In this document: one piece after another, positions 1-6,857 of the stretch
Numbering within the stretch: position 1 is the stretch's first letter
Layout of the letters: each line of letters begins with the position of its first letter
NCBI GenBank assembly: GCA_030039695.1
Contig: JASHVB010000570.1
Location: forward strand, 1 to 7,422
Source of the DNA: Acetobacteraceae bacterium
Lineage (GTDB): Bacteria; Pseudomonadota; Alphaproteobacteria; Acetobacterales; Acetobacteraceae
DNA: 7,422 nt
Direction: 5' to 3'
Notes under the pieces: model-generated
Database searches by the model: none
Told to the model about the DNA's origin: nothing
The model's input: the letters and a program-made list of their open reading frames with translations, nothing else
Program-made: the position numbers and the translations under genes

Positions 1-1031
1 CCGATACGAGGTTCTGGAACGCGTCCGGTGCGTCCTTGCAGCTGGGAAGCTCCGGTATCCAACTAGAGATCGCATCGCTGCGTGCGCTGTTGCTGGGTGG
101 GGTGGCATTTGCCACACCCCCCGGTCAGGCCACGACCGCGGCCGCACCGGACACCACCTTTCCGCTGTTCCCGAGCCAGCAAGCCGCGGATGCCGCCTCA
201 TACACCCGAAAGATCCCGTTCATCTCGTATTTCCCAGGGTCGGTGCGAGGGCTCGGGCCCGGGTCCGAGGTCACCATGCATGGGTTGGTGGTCGGTCACG
301 TCAAGAGCGTGCGGTTGAGCTACGACGCTGCCAAGGACGTGGTAACGGCACCGGTCGAATACGAACTCGAGCCCGAGCGCGTCGTCGGGATCGGCAAGAA
401 GGTCTATGCCGATCTGCGCGTTCCGCTGGAAGTCGCGGTTCAGCGCGGACTGCGCGCGAGTCTGGAGAGTGCCAGCCTGATTACCGGCCAGCAGAACGTC
501 AGCCTCGATTTCGACGCCAGTGCGCCACCTGCCACCCTGACCACGGAAGGACCCAACTTCGTTCTGCCGACGGCGTCGGGCGGTGGTTTCTCCGGTCTCG
601 CAGCCTCGGCAGCCGCATTGGTCAATCAGGTTAATACGATCCCGTTCAGGCAGATCGGCGACAATCTCAACAGCATTCTGCATGCGACCAATGAGCTGAC
701 GACCGACCGGCAGACACATGATGCCCTGCTTGCCGCCGCCGCGACACTGTACAGTACAAAGGCGCTGATGAGCCACATCAACGGCAAACTGGATCCGGCC
801 CTGCAGAAGCTGCCGGAAATCGCTGCCAGCCTTGACAGGACAATGGTGAACATCAACAAGCTGGCCTTGTCGCTCAACAACGGCTACGGCGGCGACACCG
901 AGTTCAACCGAAGTCTCGAACGATTGCTGGTGCAACTTGATGACGCCGTCCAGTCCATCCGTTCACTCGCCGACCTTTTGACACGGCATCCCGAAGTTCT
1001 GATCAAGGGCCGCGCAGGAGATGTTCCGTGA
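1..1031 (+). CDS. pqiB: PqiB-like MCE domain protein, C-terminal part (5' end off the window)
   Basis: The reading frame is open from base 3 to the stop at 1029-1031 and runs off the left edge, giving 342 visible C-terminal residues; an internal TTG at 36 is not the start. PqiB proteins are periplasmic MCE proteins anchored in the inner membrane. They stack into hexameric rings plus a helical needle that bridges to the outer membrane and carries lipids. The first residues (TRFWNASG, then SLRALLLGGVAFATP) match the end of an upstream MCE repeat. A last MCE repeat follows at about visible residues 70-172, with PGSEVTMHGLVVGHVKSV and LITGQQNVSLDF. The remainder, about 195-335, is rich in predicted helix, as expected for the needle. 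The gene overlaps pqiC by 4 bases (GTGA). E. coli PqiB is about 546 residues, so roughly the first third is missing. Family assignment is firm; PqiB rather than the related YebT/LetB is supported by the following pqiC and pqiA. Confidence 0.9.
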   Translation, partial: DTRFWNASGASLQLGSSGIQLEIASLRALLLGGVAFATPPGQATTAAAPDTTFPLFPSQQAADAASYTRKIPFISYFPGSVRGLGPGSEVTMHGLVVGHVKSVRLSYDAAKDVVTAPVEYELEPERVVGIGKKVYADLRVPLEVAVQRGLRASLESASLITGQQNVSLDFDASAPPATLTTEGPNFVLPTASGGGFSGLAASAAALVNQVNTIPFRQIGDNLNSILHATNELTTDRQTHDALLAAAATLYSTKALMSHINGKLDPALQKLPEIAASLDRTMVNINKLALSLNNGYGGDTEFNRSLERLLVQLDDAVQSIRSLADLLTRHPEVLIKGRAGDVP

Positions 1032-1624
1032 CAGGAAGGAGCGGGTGGCTGCGAGGCCTGACCACGCTCGCTACCTTCGTTCTGCTGACTGGCTGTGGCT
1101 CCTCCCCCAATCCCGCGATGTACACGATAGAACCCGTTAGGGGCGGGCAGTACAGCGGCGGACCGCAGACTATCGCACTGGAGCAGATCGGTCTCGCGCG
1201 TTATCTGGAACGCTCTCAGATCGTGCAATCGTCGTACTATTACCGGCTCAGCATGCTGGCCAACGACTGGTGGGGCGAGCCGCTTGGCGCCATGCTCAGT
1301 CGCATCCTTGTCGAGGAACTACAGCAGCGCCTGGCGCCCGCCGTGGTGTTCAGTGAGACCGGCACGGTTTCCGCGACGGCCGGCGCCACCGTCTCGGTCA
1401 ATATCCTGCGGCTAGACGAAGACGCAACGGGAATGCTCGTGCTCGAAGCACAGTTCGGCGTGACGTTCCACGGCCGGCCGGCACCCGTCCTGCGCAGCGT
1501 CCGATTTGTCACGGCGCCGCCCGGGCAGGGGGTGGCCGGCGAAGTGGCGGCGATCAGCACGGCTGTCGGGCAACTGTCCGATGCCATTGCGGCCACAGTG
1601 GTAGCGGGGCCGACCGGCCGATGA
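1028..1624 (+). CDS. pqiC: PqiC-like lipoprotein of the MCE transport complex
   Basis: A 198-residue protein starting at GTG 1028 inside the pqiB stop (GTGA overlap), which points to translational coupling. Residues 1-22 form a lipoprotein signal: basic residues R4 and R9, a hydrophobic stretch, then the lipobox L20-T21-G22-C23. C23 would be lipidated and become the mature N terminus. The rest resembles the ABC-type transport auxiliary lipoprotein family (DUF330, PqiC/YmbA). It has the early YTIEPV strand, the IALEQIGLARYLERSQIV segment and the NDWWGEPLGAMLSRILVEEL segment seen in that family. In E. coli PqiC sits in the outer membrane and receives the tip of PqiB; the same role is inferred here. 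Its stop overlaps the pqiA start by 4 bases. The usual family length is near 190 residues, so it appears intact. Confidence 0.9.
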   Translation: MTGRSGWLRGLTTLATFVLLTGCGSSPNPAMYTIEPVRGGQYSGGPQTIALEQIGLARYLERSQIVQSSYYYRLSMLANDWWGEPLGAMLSRILVEELQQRLAPAVVFSETGTVSATAGATVSVNILRLDEDATGMLVLEAQFGVTFHGRPAPVLRSVRFVTAPPGQGVAGEVAAISTAVGQLSDAIAATVVAGPTGR

Positions 1625-2901
1625 GCCAGTCGGGCCAACTCGATACCGGCTCACCGCTCATGCAACGCGCGTGTCCCGGTTGCGGCCTGCTCCACACCGT
1701 CCCGCAATCGATAGACCGCATGACCGCGTATTGCGTTCGCTGTCCCACGGCCGTCCATCGCGTCACCGGCCGCGCACCGGGTGATGACATGGCGTTGACG
1801 ATCGCAGCACTCGTGCTCCTCTTCGTCATGTGCACCACCACGCTGATGACCGTGCAGAGCTCCGGCATGATCCACAGCGCCGATCTGCTGTCTGGTCCAG
1901 CCGAACTGGTCAGGCGCGATATGTGGCCGCTCGCGCTGGTGGTGATCTTCGTGACCCTGATCGCGCCGTTCGCCAAGCTCGGGGGGACGCTTTACGTGCT
2001 GCTGCGGCTGCGACTGCCCTCGCCACCGGCCCATCTGCGCCGGGTATTTGCCGTCGCGGAGACCCTGCGACCCTGGACCATGATCGAGGTCTTCGTGTTC
2101 GGTGTCTTCGTCGCCTACGTCAAGCTCGGTGACCTGGTTCACATCACTCTCGATGTCGGCGTGTATGCCTTGCTCGCGCTCACGATCGTGCTGGTGTGGG
2201 CAGACAGCGCGATCGATCGCGAACGCGTCTGGCAGCAGTTCGATCCCGAAGGCTTAACGCCCCGCCTGGTGGCGACTGGCGATCGCGCTCATGCTATCGC
2301 CTGCGAAACGTGCCGCAAGGTGTCGGTGGTGACACATGGTGAGGTGCACCATTGTCCACGCTGCGGTAGCCGCCTGCATGCGCGCAAGTCGGATAGCATC
2401 TCACGCACCTGGGCGTTGGTGGTTGCTGCCGCAGTGATGTATGTGCCGGCGAATTACTTTCCGGTTTTGACCGTTGTGCAGCTCGGGGCCGGCTCACCCA
2501 GCACGATCATCGGCGGTGTCGAGGAGCTGGTGGCAGCGCGGTTGTATCCCCTGGCAGCCCTAGTGTTCTTCGCCAGCGTCGCCGTGCCGATGCTGAAGCT
2601 CATGAGCCTGTCCGTCATGCTGATTATGACACAGACCGGCCGAGCGGAGTGGTTGCGCGACCGGACCCGCCTCTATCATGTGGTACGCTGGATTGGCCGC
2701 TGGTCGATGATCGATATCTTCATGGAGGCACTGCTCGGTGCTTTGGTGAAGTTCGGCAGCGTCGTGACGATTGAGCCCGGTATTGGCGCTCTGGCATTTT
2801 GTGCCGTGGTTATTCTGACCATGTTTGCCGCAGAGTCATTCGATCCACGTCTGATGTGGGACGCATCGACTGCACGCAGCCCGGCGTTGAGCAGGGCCTG
2901 A
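1621..2901 (+). CDS. pqiA: PqiA-like inner-membrane protein with two zinc-ribbon/PqiA repeats
   Basis: A 426-residue protein starting at ATG 1621 within the pqiC stop (ATGA overlap). It is a tandem duplication. Each half has a CxxC...CxxC zinc-binding knuckle (C18, C21, C38, C41; then C228, C231, C245, C248) followed by about four membrane helices. Matching motifs recur in both halves: FAKL near 117 and MLKL near 324, RPWTMIEVF at 150-158 and GRWSMIDIF at 359-367. These are typical of PqiA/YebS, and the length fits E. coli PqiA (about 417). It is an integral inner-membrane protein thought to load or energise lipid movement through the PqiB channel. Here it is last in the operon, after pqiB and pqiC, whereas in E. 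coli pqiA is first. Its stop lies 19 bases from the convergent stop of the SYLF gene, and I see no clear hairpin terminator between them. Confidence 0.92.
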   Translation: MSQSGQLDTGSPLMQRACPGCGLLHTVPQSIDRMTAYCVRCPTAVHRVTGRAPGDDMALTIAALVLLFVMCTTTLMTVQSSGMIHSADLLSGPAELVRRDMWPLALVVIFVTLIAPFAKLGGTLYVLLRLRLPSPPAHLRRVFAVAETLRPWTMIEVFVFGVFVAYVKLGDLVHITLDVGVYALLALTIVLVWADSAIDRERVWQQFDPEGLTPRLVATGDRAHAIACETCRKVSVVTHGEVHHCPRCGSRLHARKSDSISRTWALVVAAAVMYVPANYFPVLTVVQLGAGSPSTIIGGVEELVAARLYPLAALVFFASVAVPMLKLMSLSVMLIMTQTGRAEWLRDRTRLYHVVRWIGRWSMIDIFMEALLGALVKFGSVVTIEPGIGALAFCAVVILTMFAAESFDPRLMWDASTARSPALSRA

Positions 2902-2920
2902 TCGACGGGGATTTGGCAGT

Positions 2921-3484
2921 TCATTGGCCAGGATGGATGCGCGTTATCTTTGATCCTTCCAGGCCGAGTCCGGCCATCAGCCCCTGCTGGCCGAACGGAA
3001 ATGCGTAGACATCCTGTGTCAGAGTGGTGGTGTTCAGGCTCGCCGCGGCGCCTTTGTCCACCACAACAACACTGGGGCCGGACCCGATCGCCCACCCGTC
3101 GCTCTTCTGCAAGTATCCCAAGGCCGAATTGGTCATAAAGAACAGGGCATAGCTGAACTTCTGGGCGCCGGCCTGCAATCCGAACGATGCAGCTGACAAA
3201 TTGTAGTAACCGGCCGTCCTGCCGCCCACAAAAAGCACACCGTTGCCGCTTTGCCCGCCGATTAGAAGACCTGCCTTGATGATACCGGGGAATATCAATA
3301 TTGCCCTGGCACGCCGACCGAGATCGCGCGCCTTGGGCTGCTGAGAGTAAAGTTGCCGAAGCGCTTGGTCGGCCTGCCGATTGATTTCTCGCGCCGAAGG
3401 CGCCGCTACGGAGTTGCCTGCCGCCGCGATGCTGCCACCGACGGCCAGCAGCGTGCCAAACAGAGACCGTCTTGTCATCGTCAT
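2921..3484 (-). CDS. Secreted SYLF (Ysc84-type) lipid-binding domain protein
   Basis: A 187-residue protein. The SYLF domain covers about residues 32-183: ARAILIFPGIIKAGLLIGG at 59-77, GYYNLSAASFGLQAGAQ near 92-108, and SVVVVDKGAAAS with a terminal GLGLEGSKI. SYLF domains bind phosphoinositides in eukaryotes (Ysc84, SH3YL1). The bacterial versions are annotated as lipid-binding and their exact role is unsettled. The N terminus MTMTRRSLFG followed by a hydrophobic run fits a Tat signal (twin arginine at R5-R6), with likely cleavage near A27-A28, so the protein should be periplasmic or envelope-associated. Start ATG 3484 is chosen over ATG 3478 because an AAAGGA ribosome site ends 11 bases upstream of the first. 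It is transcribed towards pqiA with stops 19 bases apart. A common envelope-lipid theme with the pqi operon is possible, but the convergent arrangement gives no proof. Confidence 0.88.
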   Translation of the reverse strand: MTMTRRSLFGTLLAVGGSIAAAGNSVAAPSAREINRQADQALRQLYSQQPKARDLGRRARAILIFPGIIKAGLLIGGQSGNGVLFVGGRTAGYYNLSAASFGLQAGAQKFSYALFFMTNSALGYLQKSDGWAIGSGPSVVVVDKGAAASLNTTTLTQDVYAFPFGQQGLMAGLGLEGSKITRIHPGQ

Positions 3485-4009
3485 GGGAGGGTTTGTCCTT
3501 TCTCAATGCAGACGACCATTGAACGGTGATTTCAACCCACGGGATTGACGGTTCACGTACGCCGTTCTCCGTCGGCACCAGCCACCGCGCCTCCATTGTC
3601 AGGCGATGTGATGCCGCGCATCCCACAATACGGCTTCAAGCGTTGCCTCACGTGCGAGGAGCCGGCTATGCAAATATCGCAACAGTCGTTCCGCGATGAC
3701 TGACTGTACTGGGGGCTGCCGAGCGGCCGTCAGAACCGCGCGATCGCACTGAACTGGATGCGCTTCACCACGCCGCATGTATCCCGCGATTGCGGGAAAT
3801 GCATATCGGACCACCCTGGCAGAACGTACGCTACGCGCCGCGATTATCGCTCGGGCTTGTGGATTCGATGCTGCGCAGGCGAGGGCCCCCCGCGTCGCGC
3901 CGCGATTCAGGACGAGATTATCGTGGACCGTAAGTGGCCCCCCGTGAAACGCAAGGCAACCGAACCCGGCAAATTGGCCGCTCTGCCGGTTACGGGATCT
4001 AACGCGCCG
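3485..4009. other. Divergent intergenic region without an assignable gene
   Basis: About 525 bases lie between the start of the SYLF gene (leftward) and the chosen start of the FGE gene (rightward), so promoters for both should be here. I found no convincing -35/-10 pair. TTGAAA on the - strand (3530-3535) could be a -35 for the SYLF gene but has no good -10. The FGE frame stays open back to an ATG at 3758, and a - strand frame is open from 4060 to 3599; neither translation resembles a family I know. A perfect 6-bp hairpin sits at 3782-3797. Confidence 0.6.
3782..3797. repeat. Perfect 6-bp inverted repeat with GATT loop
   Basis: TCCCGC (3782-3787) and GCGGGA (3792-3797) are exact reverse complements around a 4-base loop. 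No T-run follows on either strand, so it does not look like an intrinsic terminator. It lies in the divergent region upstream of the FGE gene and could be an operator half-site pair or chance. Confidence 0.35.
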
Positions 4010-5041
4010 ATGCGCCGTGAGAACCAACGAGTGACGAATGAGGCGAGCACTAGCGGCCACGACACCGCAATCCCTGCCGGCACGGCAGAAGTATCCGGCG
4101 ATATGGTGTTCATCCCAGGCGGCACGTTCCGCATGGGATCAGACAATCATTATCCGGAAGAGGCTCCCACGCATTTGGTAGCCGTGGACGGTCTCTGGAT
4201 TGACCGGACCCCAGTCACCAACGGGCAGTTCAAGCAATTCGTCCGCGCAACCGGGCATGTTACCTTCGCGGAGATCGCTCCTGATCCGAAAGATTATCCC
4301 GGCTCGCTGCCGCACATGATATTTGCCGGCTCACTCGTCTTTACGCCACCTAGGCATGCCGTCGACTTAGTCGACTGGAGCCAGTGGTGGAGGTTGGTCA
4401 GGGGCGCCAACTGGCGCCATCCCTACGGCCGTAAGAGCAATATCATCGGGCTCGATGACCATCCGGTCGTCCACGTCACGTTTGGTGATGCCCTGGCTTA
4501 CGCGAGATGGATGGGAAAGGACCTGCCGACGGAAGCTGAGTGGGAGTTCGCTGCGCGTGGGGGCCTCGACGGTGCCGAATATGCGTGGGGCAATGAATTT
4601 GCACCGGGCGGCAGGCATATGGCGAACACCTGGCAAGGGAATTTTCCGCACCAGAACGCGTGCTCTGATGGATTTGCACGCACCTCCCCGGTGACCGCAT
4701 TCCCGCCGAACGGCTACGGAGTGCGTGATATGATCGGTAATGTCTGGGAGTGGACAACCGACTGGTACGCGCCGCGACATGACACCAATGCAACGAACCC
4801 GTGTTGCGTACCGAGAAATCCGCGTGGCGGCCGTGAGGATGCAAGCTACGATCGCTGCCTTCCAGATATCAAGATCCCGCGCAAGGCCATAAAGGGTGGT
4901 TCACACCTCTGCGCACCCAGTTATTGCCGCCGCTACCGGCCTGCCGCGCGTCATGCGGAGCCCGTGGATACCTCAACAAGCCACCTCGGCTTTCGATGCG
5001 TATTCAGAGAGGGAGGCAGCCATGAACACGACACCAGATGA
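4010..5041 (+). CDS. Formylglycine-generating enzyme (FGE/SUMF1 family), sulfatase activator
   Basis: FGE is a copper- and oxygen-dependent oxidase that converts the cysteine in the CxPxR motif of sulfatases to formylglycine. The domain starts at MVFIPGGTFRMGSD (32-45) and continues through WWRLVRGANWRHPYG (126-140), HPVVHVTFGDALAYARW (151-167), LPTEAEWEFAARGG (172-185) and GNVWEW (243-248) to GFRC (327-330). GGSHLCAPSYCRRYRPAAR holds C301 and C306, matching the Cu(I)-binding pair that separates true FGE from inactive SUMF1 relatives. It has no signal peptide, so it acts in the cytoplasm. The start is uncertain. ATG 4010 (343 residues) fits bacterial FGE lengths. ATG 3758 would add 84 unrecognised residues, and GTG 4031 is also possible; none has a strong ribosome site. 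The 3' end overlaps the sulfatase gene by 20 bases, its evident substrate. Function is firm; the 5' boundary is not. Confidence 0.9.
   Translation: MRRENQRVTNEASTSGHDTAIPAGTAEVSGDMVFIPGGTFRMGSDNHYPEEAPTHLVAVDGLWIDRTPVTNGQFKQFVRATGHVTFAEIAPDPKDYPGSLPHMIFAGSLVFTPPRHAVDLVDWSQWWRLVRGANWRHPYGRKSNIIGLDDHPVVHVTFGDALAYARWMGKDLPTEAEWEFAARGGLDGAEYAWGNEFAPGGRHMANTWQGNFPHQNACSDGFARTSPVTAFPPNGYGVRDMIGNVWEWTTDWYAPRHDTNATNPCCVPRNPRGGREDASYDRCLPDIKIPRKAIKGGSHLCAPSYCRRYRPAARHAEPVDTSTSHLGFRCVFREGGSHEHDTR
5012..5016 (+). promoter_or_regulatory. Ribosome binding site fixing the sulfatase start
   Basis: GGAGG lies five bases before ATG 5022, inside the last codons of the FGE gene. It is the best Shine-Dalgarno in the window. 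It decides against the longer frame from GTG 4896, which would place 42 residues of FGE-overlapping sequence ahead of the Tat signal. Confidence 0.8.
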
Positions 5042-6725
5042 TAACGCCACCGACATCCGCCGCCGTGATGTCCTGCTCGCAACGACCGCCGCAGCCGCGG
5101 CCGCGTCCTTCGCACCGGCCGCGGATGCCGCGTCTGCACAGCTGCGCCCGGCCACGGCAGCAAGTGGCAGCAAACCGAACATCATTCTGATTGTGTCCGA
5201 CGATTTCGGTTATGGCGACGCAGGCTGTTATCTAGGTGGAGAGGCGCGCGGAATGCCTACGCCCAACATAGATCGCCTGGCGAATGAAGGCATGATGTTC
5301 CTCTCGTTCTACGCTCAGCCGAGCTGCACGCCAGGCCGAGCTGCGATGCAAACCGGGAGGATTCCCAATCGCAGTGGCATGACGACGGTCGCCTTCCAGG
5401 GGGAGGGTGGTGGTCTTCCAGCCGCTGAGTGGACATTGGCGTCGGTACTCAAGACCGCAGGCTACAAGACCTTTTTCGTCGGCAAGTGGCATCTTGGAGA
5501 AGCCGACTACGCGCTGCCAAATGCCCACGGTTACGATGAAATGAAGTACTGCGGGCTATATCACCTCAACGCATATACCTACGGAGACCCAACGTGGTTC
5601 CCCGACATGAATCCCAAGCTGCGCGCCATGTTCCAACGTGTCACTAAAGGTGCCCTATCGGGCAATGCTGGCGAACAGGCACACGAGGATTTCAAAATCA
5701 ACGGCCAATATGTAAATACGCCAGACCGAGGTGTCGTCGGTATCCCGTTTTTTGACAGCTACGTTGAAAGGGCGTCACTTGACTACCTCGACCAGAATGG
5801 CAGATCAGGCCAGCCGTTTTTCATGAGCATCAATTTCATGAAGGTTCACCAGCCCAATATGCCCGCTCCCGAGTTTGAGCACAAATCTCCATCTAAGTCC
5901 AAGTTTGCGGACTCCGTCGTGGAGAATGACACACGTATCGGTCGCATCATGGACAAGGTACGTGAGCTCGGCCTCGATAAAAATACCTACGTGTTCTGGA
6001 CTACGGACAATGGAGCCTGGCAGGACGTGTATCCTGACGCGGGATACACCCCGTTCCGGGGCACTAAGGGCACGGTCCGCGAAGGCGGCAATCGCGTTCC
6101 ATCCATCGCCTGGGGGCCGGGCATCAAGGCAGGAACGAAGAACGCCGACATCATCGGTGGCCTGGACTACATGGCAACGTTTACGGCGTTAGCCGGCGCA
6201 CATCTGCCGCAAAACGACCGCGAGGGAAAGCCCATCATATTCGACAGCTACGACATGTCCCCGGTCCTATTTGGCTCCGGCAAGTCTACACGCGACTCCT
6301 GGTTCTACTTCACCGAGGACGAGCTTACGCCGGGAGCGGCGCGAGTCGACAATTACAAGGCGGTGTTCAATCTTCGCGGTGACGATGGCGCCAAAACAGG
6401 TGGACTTGCCGTTGATTCAAACCTCGGATGGAAAGGGGCGGAAGCCTATGTTGCAACCGTGCCACAGGTCTTCGATCTGTGGCAGGATTCTCAGGAGCGC
6501 TACGACATCTTCATGAACAATTATACCGAGCACACTTGGGTGCTAATTACAATTGGCGATGCCATCAAACAACTGATGAAGACCTATGTGAAATATCCGC
6601 CACGCAAGGTACAAAGTGGATCATACAGCGGGCCAATCACGCTCCATCAGTATGAACGTTTCCAGTACCTGCGCGACATGCTAGCGAGGGAAGGAATTAG
6701 GCTCCCGATGCCGACAGGAAATTAG
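5022..6725 (+). CDS. Tat-exported sulfatase (arylsulfatase A-like, Cys-type)
   Basis: A 567-residue type I sulfatase that hydrolyses a sulfate ester using formylglycine. The N terminus has a Tat signal: RRRDVLL at 13-19, an alanine-rich core and a likely cleavage after A39 (ASA). The catalytic domain opens with KPNIILIVSDDFGYGD (metal ligands D60, D61). The FGE target is C102-T-P-G-R106, followed by MQTGR; C102 becomes the formylglycine nucleophile. Other expected active-site residues are present: K155 and H157 in GKWHLG, H276 in KVHQP, D329-N330 in TTDNG, and K349 in RGTKG. The gene overlaps FGE by 20 bases, so modification and synthesis should be coupled, and Tat export of the folded enzyme fits cytoplasmic FGE action. 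The motif has Gly where most sulfatases have Ser (CxPSR). The substrate cannot be read from the sequence; sulfur scavenging from organic sulfates is a reasonable guess. The gene is intact. Confidence 0.93.
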   Translation: MNTTPDDNATDIRRRDVLLATTAAAAAASFAPAADAASAQLRPATAASGSKPNIILIVSDDFGYGDAGCYLGGEARGMPTPNIDRLANEGMMFLSFYAQPSCTPGRAAMQTGRIPNRSGMTTVAFQGEGGGLPAAEWTLASVLKTAGYKTFFVGKWHLGEADYALPNAHGYDEMKYCGLYHLNAYTYGDPTWFPDMNPKLRAMFQRVTKGALSGNAGEQAHEDFKINGQYVNTPDRGVVGIPFFDSYVERASLDYLDQNGRSGQPFFMSINFMKVHQPNMPAPEFEHKSPSKSKFADSVVENDTRIGRIMDKVRELGLDKNTYVFWTTDNGAWQDVYPDAGYTPFRGTKGTVREGGNRVPSIAWGPGIKAGTKNADIIGGLDYMATFTALAGAHLPQNDREGKPIIFDSYDMSPVLFGSGKSTRDSWFYFTEDELTPGAARVDNYKAVFNLRGDDGAKTGGLAVDSNLGWKGAEAYVATVPQVFDLWQDSQERYDIFMNNYTEHTWVLITIGDAIKQLMKTYVKYPPRKVQSGSYSGPITLHQYERFQYLRDMLAREGIRLPMPTGN

Positions 6726-6743
6726 CGTTTGCGTCGCCCTGGC

Positions 6744-6777
6744 GAGGGCTACGCTCCCTGCTTAGCCCTCTCTGTTT
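6744..6777 (+). terminator. Possible weak intrinsic terminator after the sulfatase gene
   Basis: A perfect 8-bp stem (GAGGGCTA / TAGCCCTC) with an 11-base loop is followed by TCTGTTT. The large loop and interrupted T-run make it a weak candidate, so read-through into the membrane-protein gene is plausible. Confidence 0.35.
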
Positions 6778-6845
6778 CGCCATTCATCGGCCACCTGTGC
6801 AAGGCACGGGCCTGAGGCTTGGAGGGCCAGGAACAAACAGGTATC

Positions 6846-6849
6846 GGAG
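6846..6849 (+). promoter_or_regulatory. Ribosome binding site for the membrane-protein gene
   Basis: GGAG with eight bases to ATG 6858. It favours that ATG over the upstream in-frame TTG at 6819. Confidence 0.55.
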
Positions 6850-6857
6850 CGACCCTT

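Larger units (their letters stand above)
6726..6857. other. Spacer between sulfatase and membrane-protein genes with overlapping hairpins
   Basis: The 132-base gap holds two hairpins that share a strand. GCCCT (6736-6740) can pair with AGGGC (6745-6749), and GAGGGCTA (6744-6751) can pair with TAGCCCTC (6763-6770). They cannot form together. The second is followed by TCTGTTT (6771-6777), a weak T-rich tail. This could be a leaky terminator or a processing site after the sulfatase gene. I see no clear promoter in the rest of the gap. Confidence 0.45.

Noticed and set aside
2902..2920. A bidirectional terminator between the convergent pqiA and SYLF genes
   Set aside because: The 19-base gap and its flanks show no clear stem with a T-run on either strand.
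2676..3626. A 316-codon open frame on the - strand
   Set aside because: It overlaps the end of pqiA and nearly all of the SYLF gene in another frame; its translation is arginine/glycine-rich and resembles no family, as expected for a shadow of GC-rich genes.
3739..3840. A - strand peptide ending VVKRIQFSAIARF before a stop, reminiscent of the last beta strand of a porin
   Set aside because: The frame is closed by a stop only about 37 codons upstream, and the resemblance rests on a few residues, so chance is more likely than a porin remnant.
3599..4060. A 153-codon open frame on the - strand in the divergent region
   Set aside because: No recognisable domain, no good ribosome site, and it overlaps the FGE 5' end. 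It is kept only as a possibility in the finding on this region.
4361..4375. Paired GTCGAC sequences around TTA
   Set aside because: They lie within conserved FGE coding sequence, and a 6-bp palindrome pair of this kind is plausible by chance.
4403..4418. GGCGCC-AACT-GGCGCC inverted repeat
   Set aside because: It encodes the conserved GANWRHP segment of FGE, so protein constraint explains it.
4896..5021. A 42-residue N-terminal extension of the sulfatase
   Set aside because: It duplicates the FGE coding end in another frame, whereas ATG 5022 has GGAGG at ideal spacing and places the Tat signal at the N terminus.
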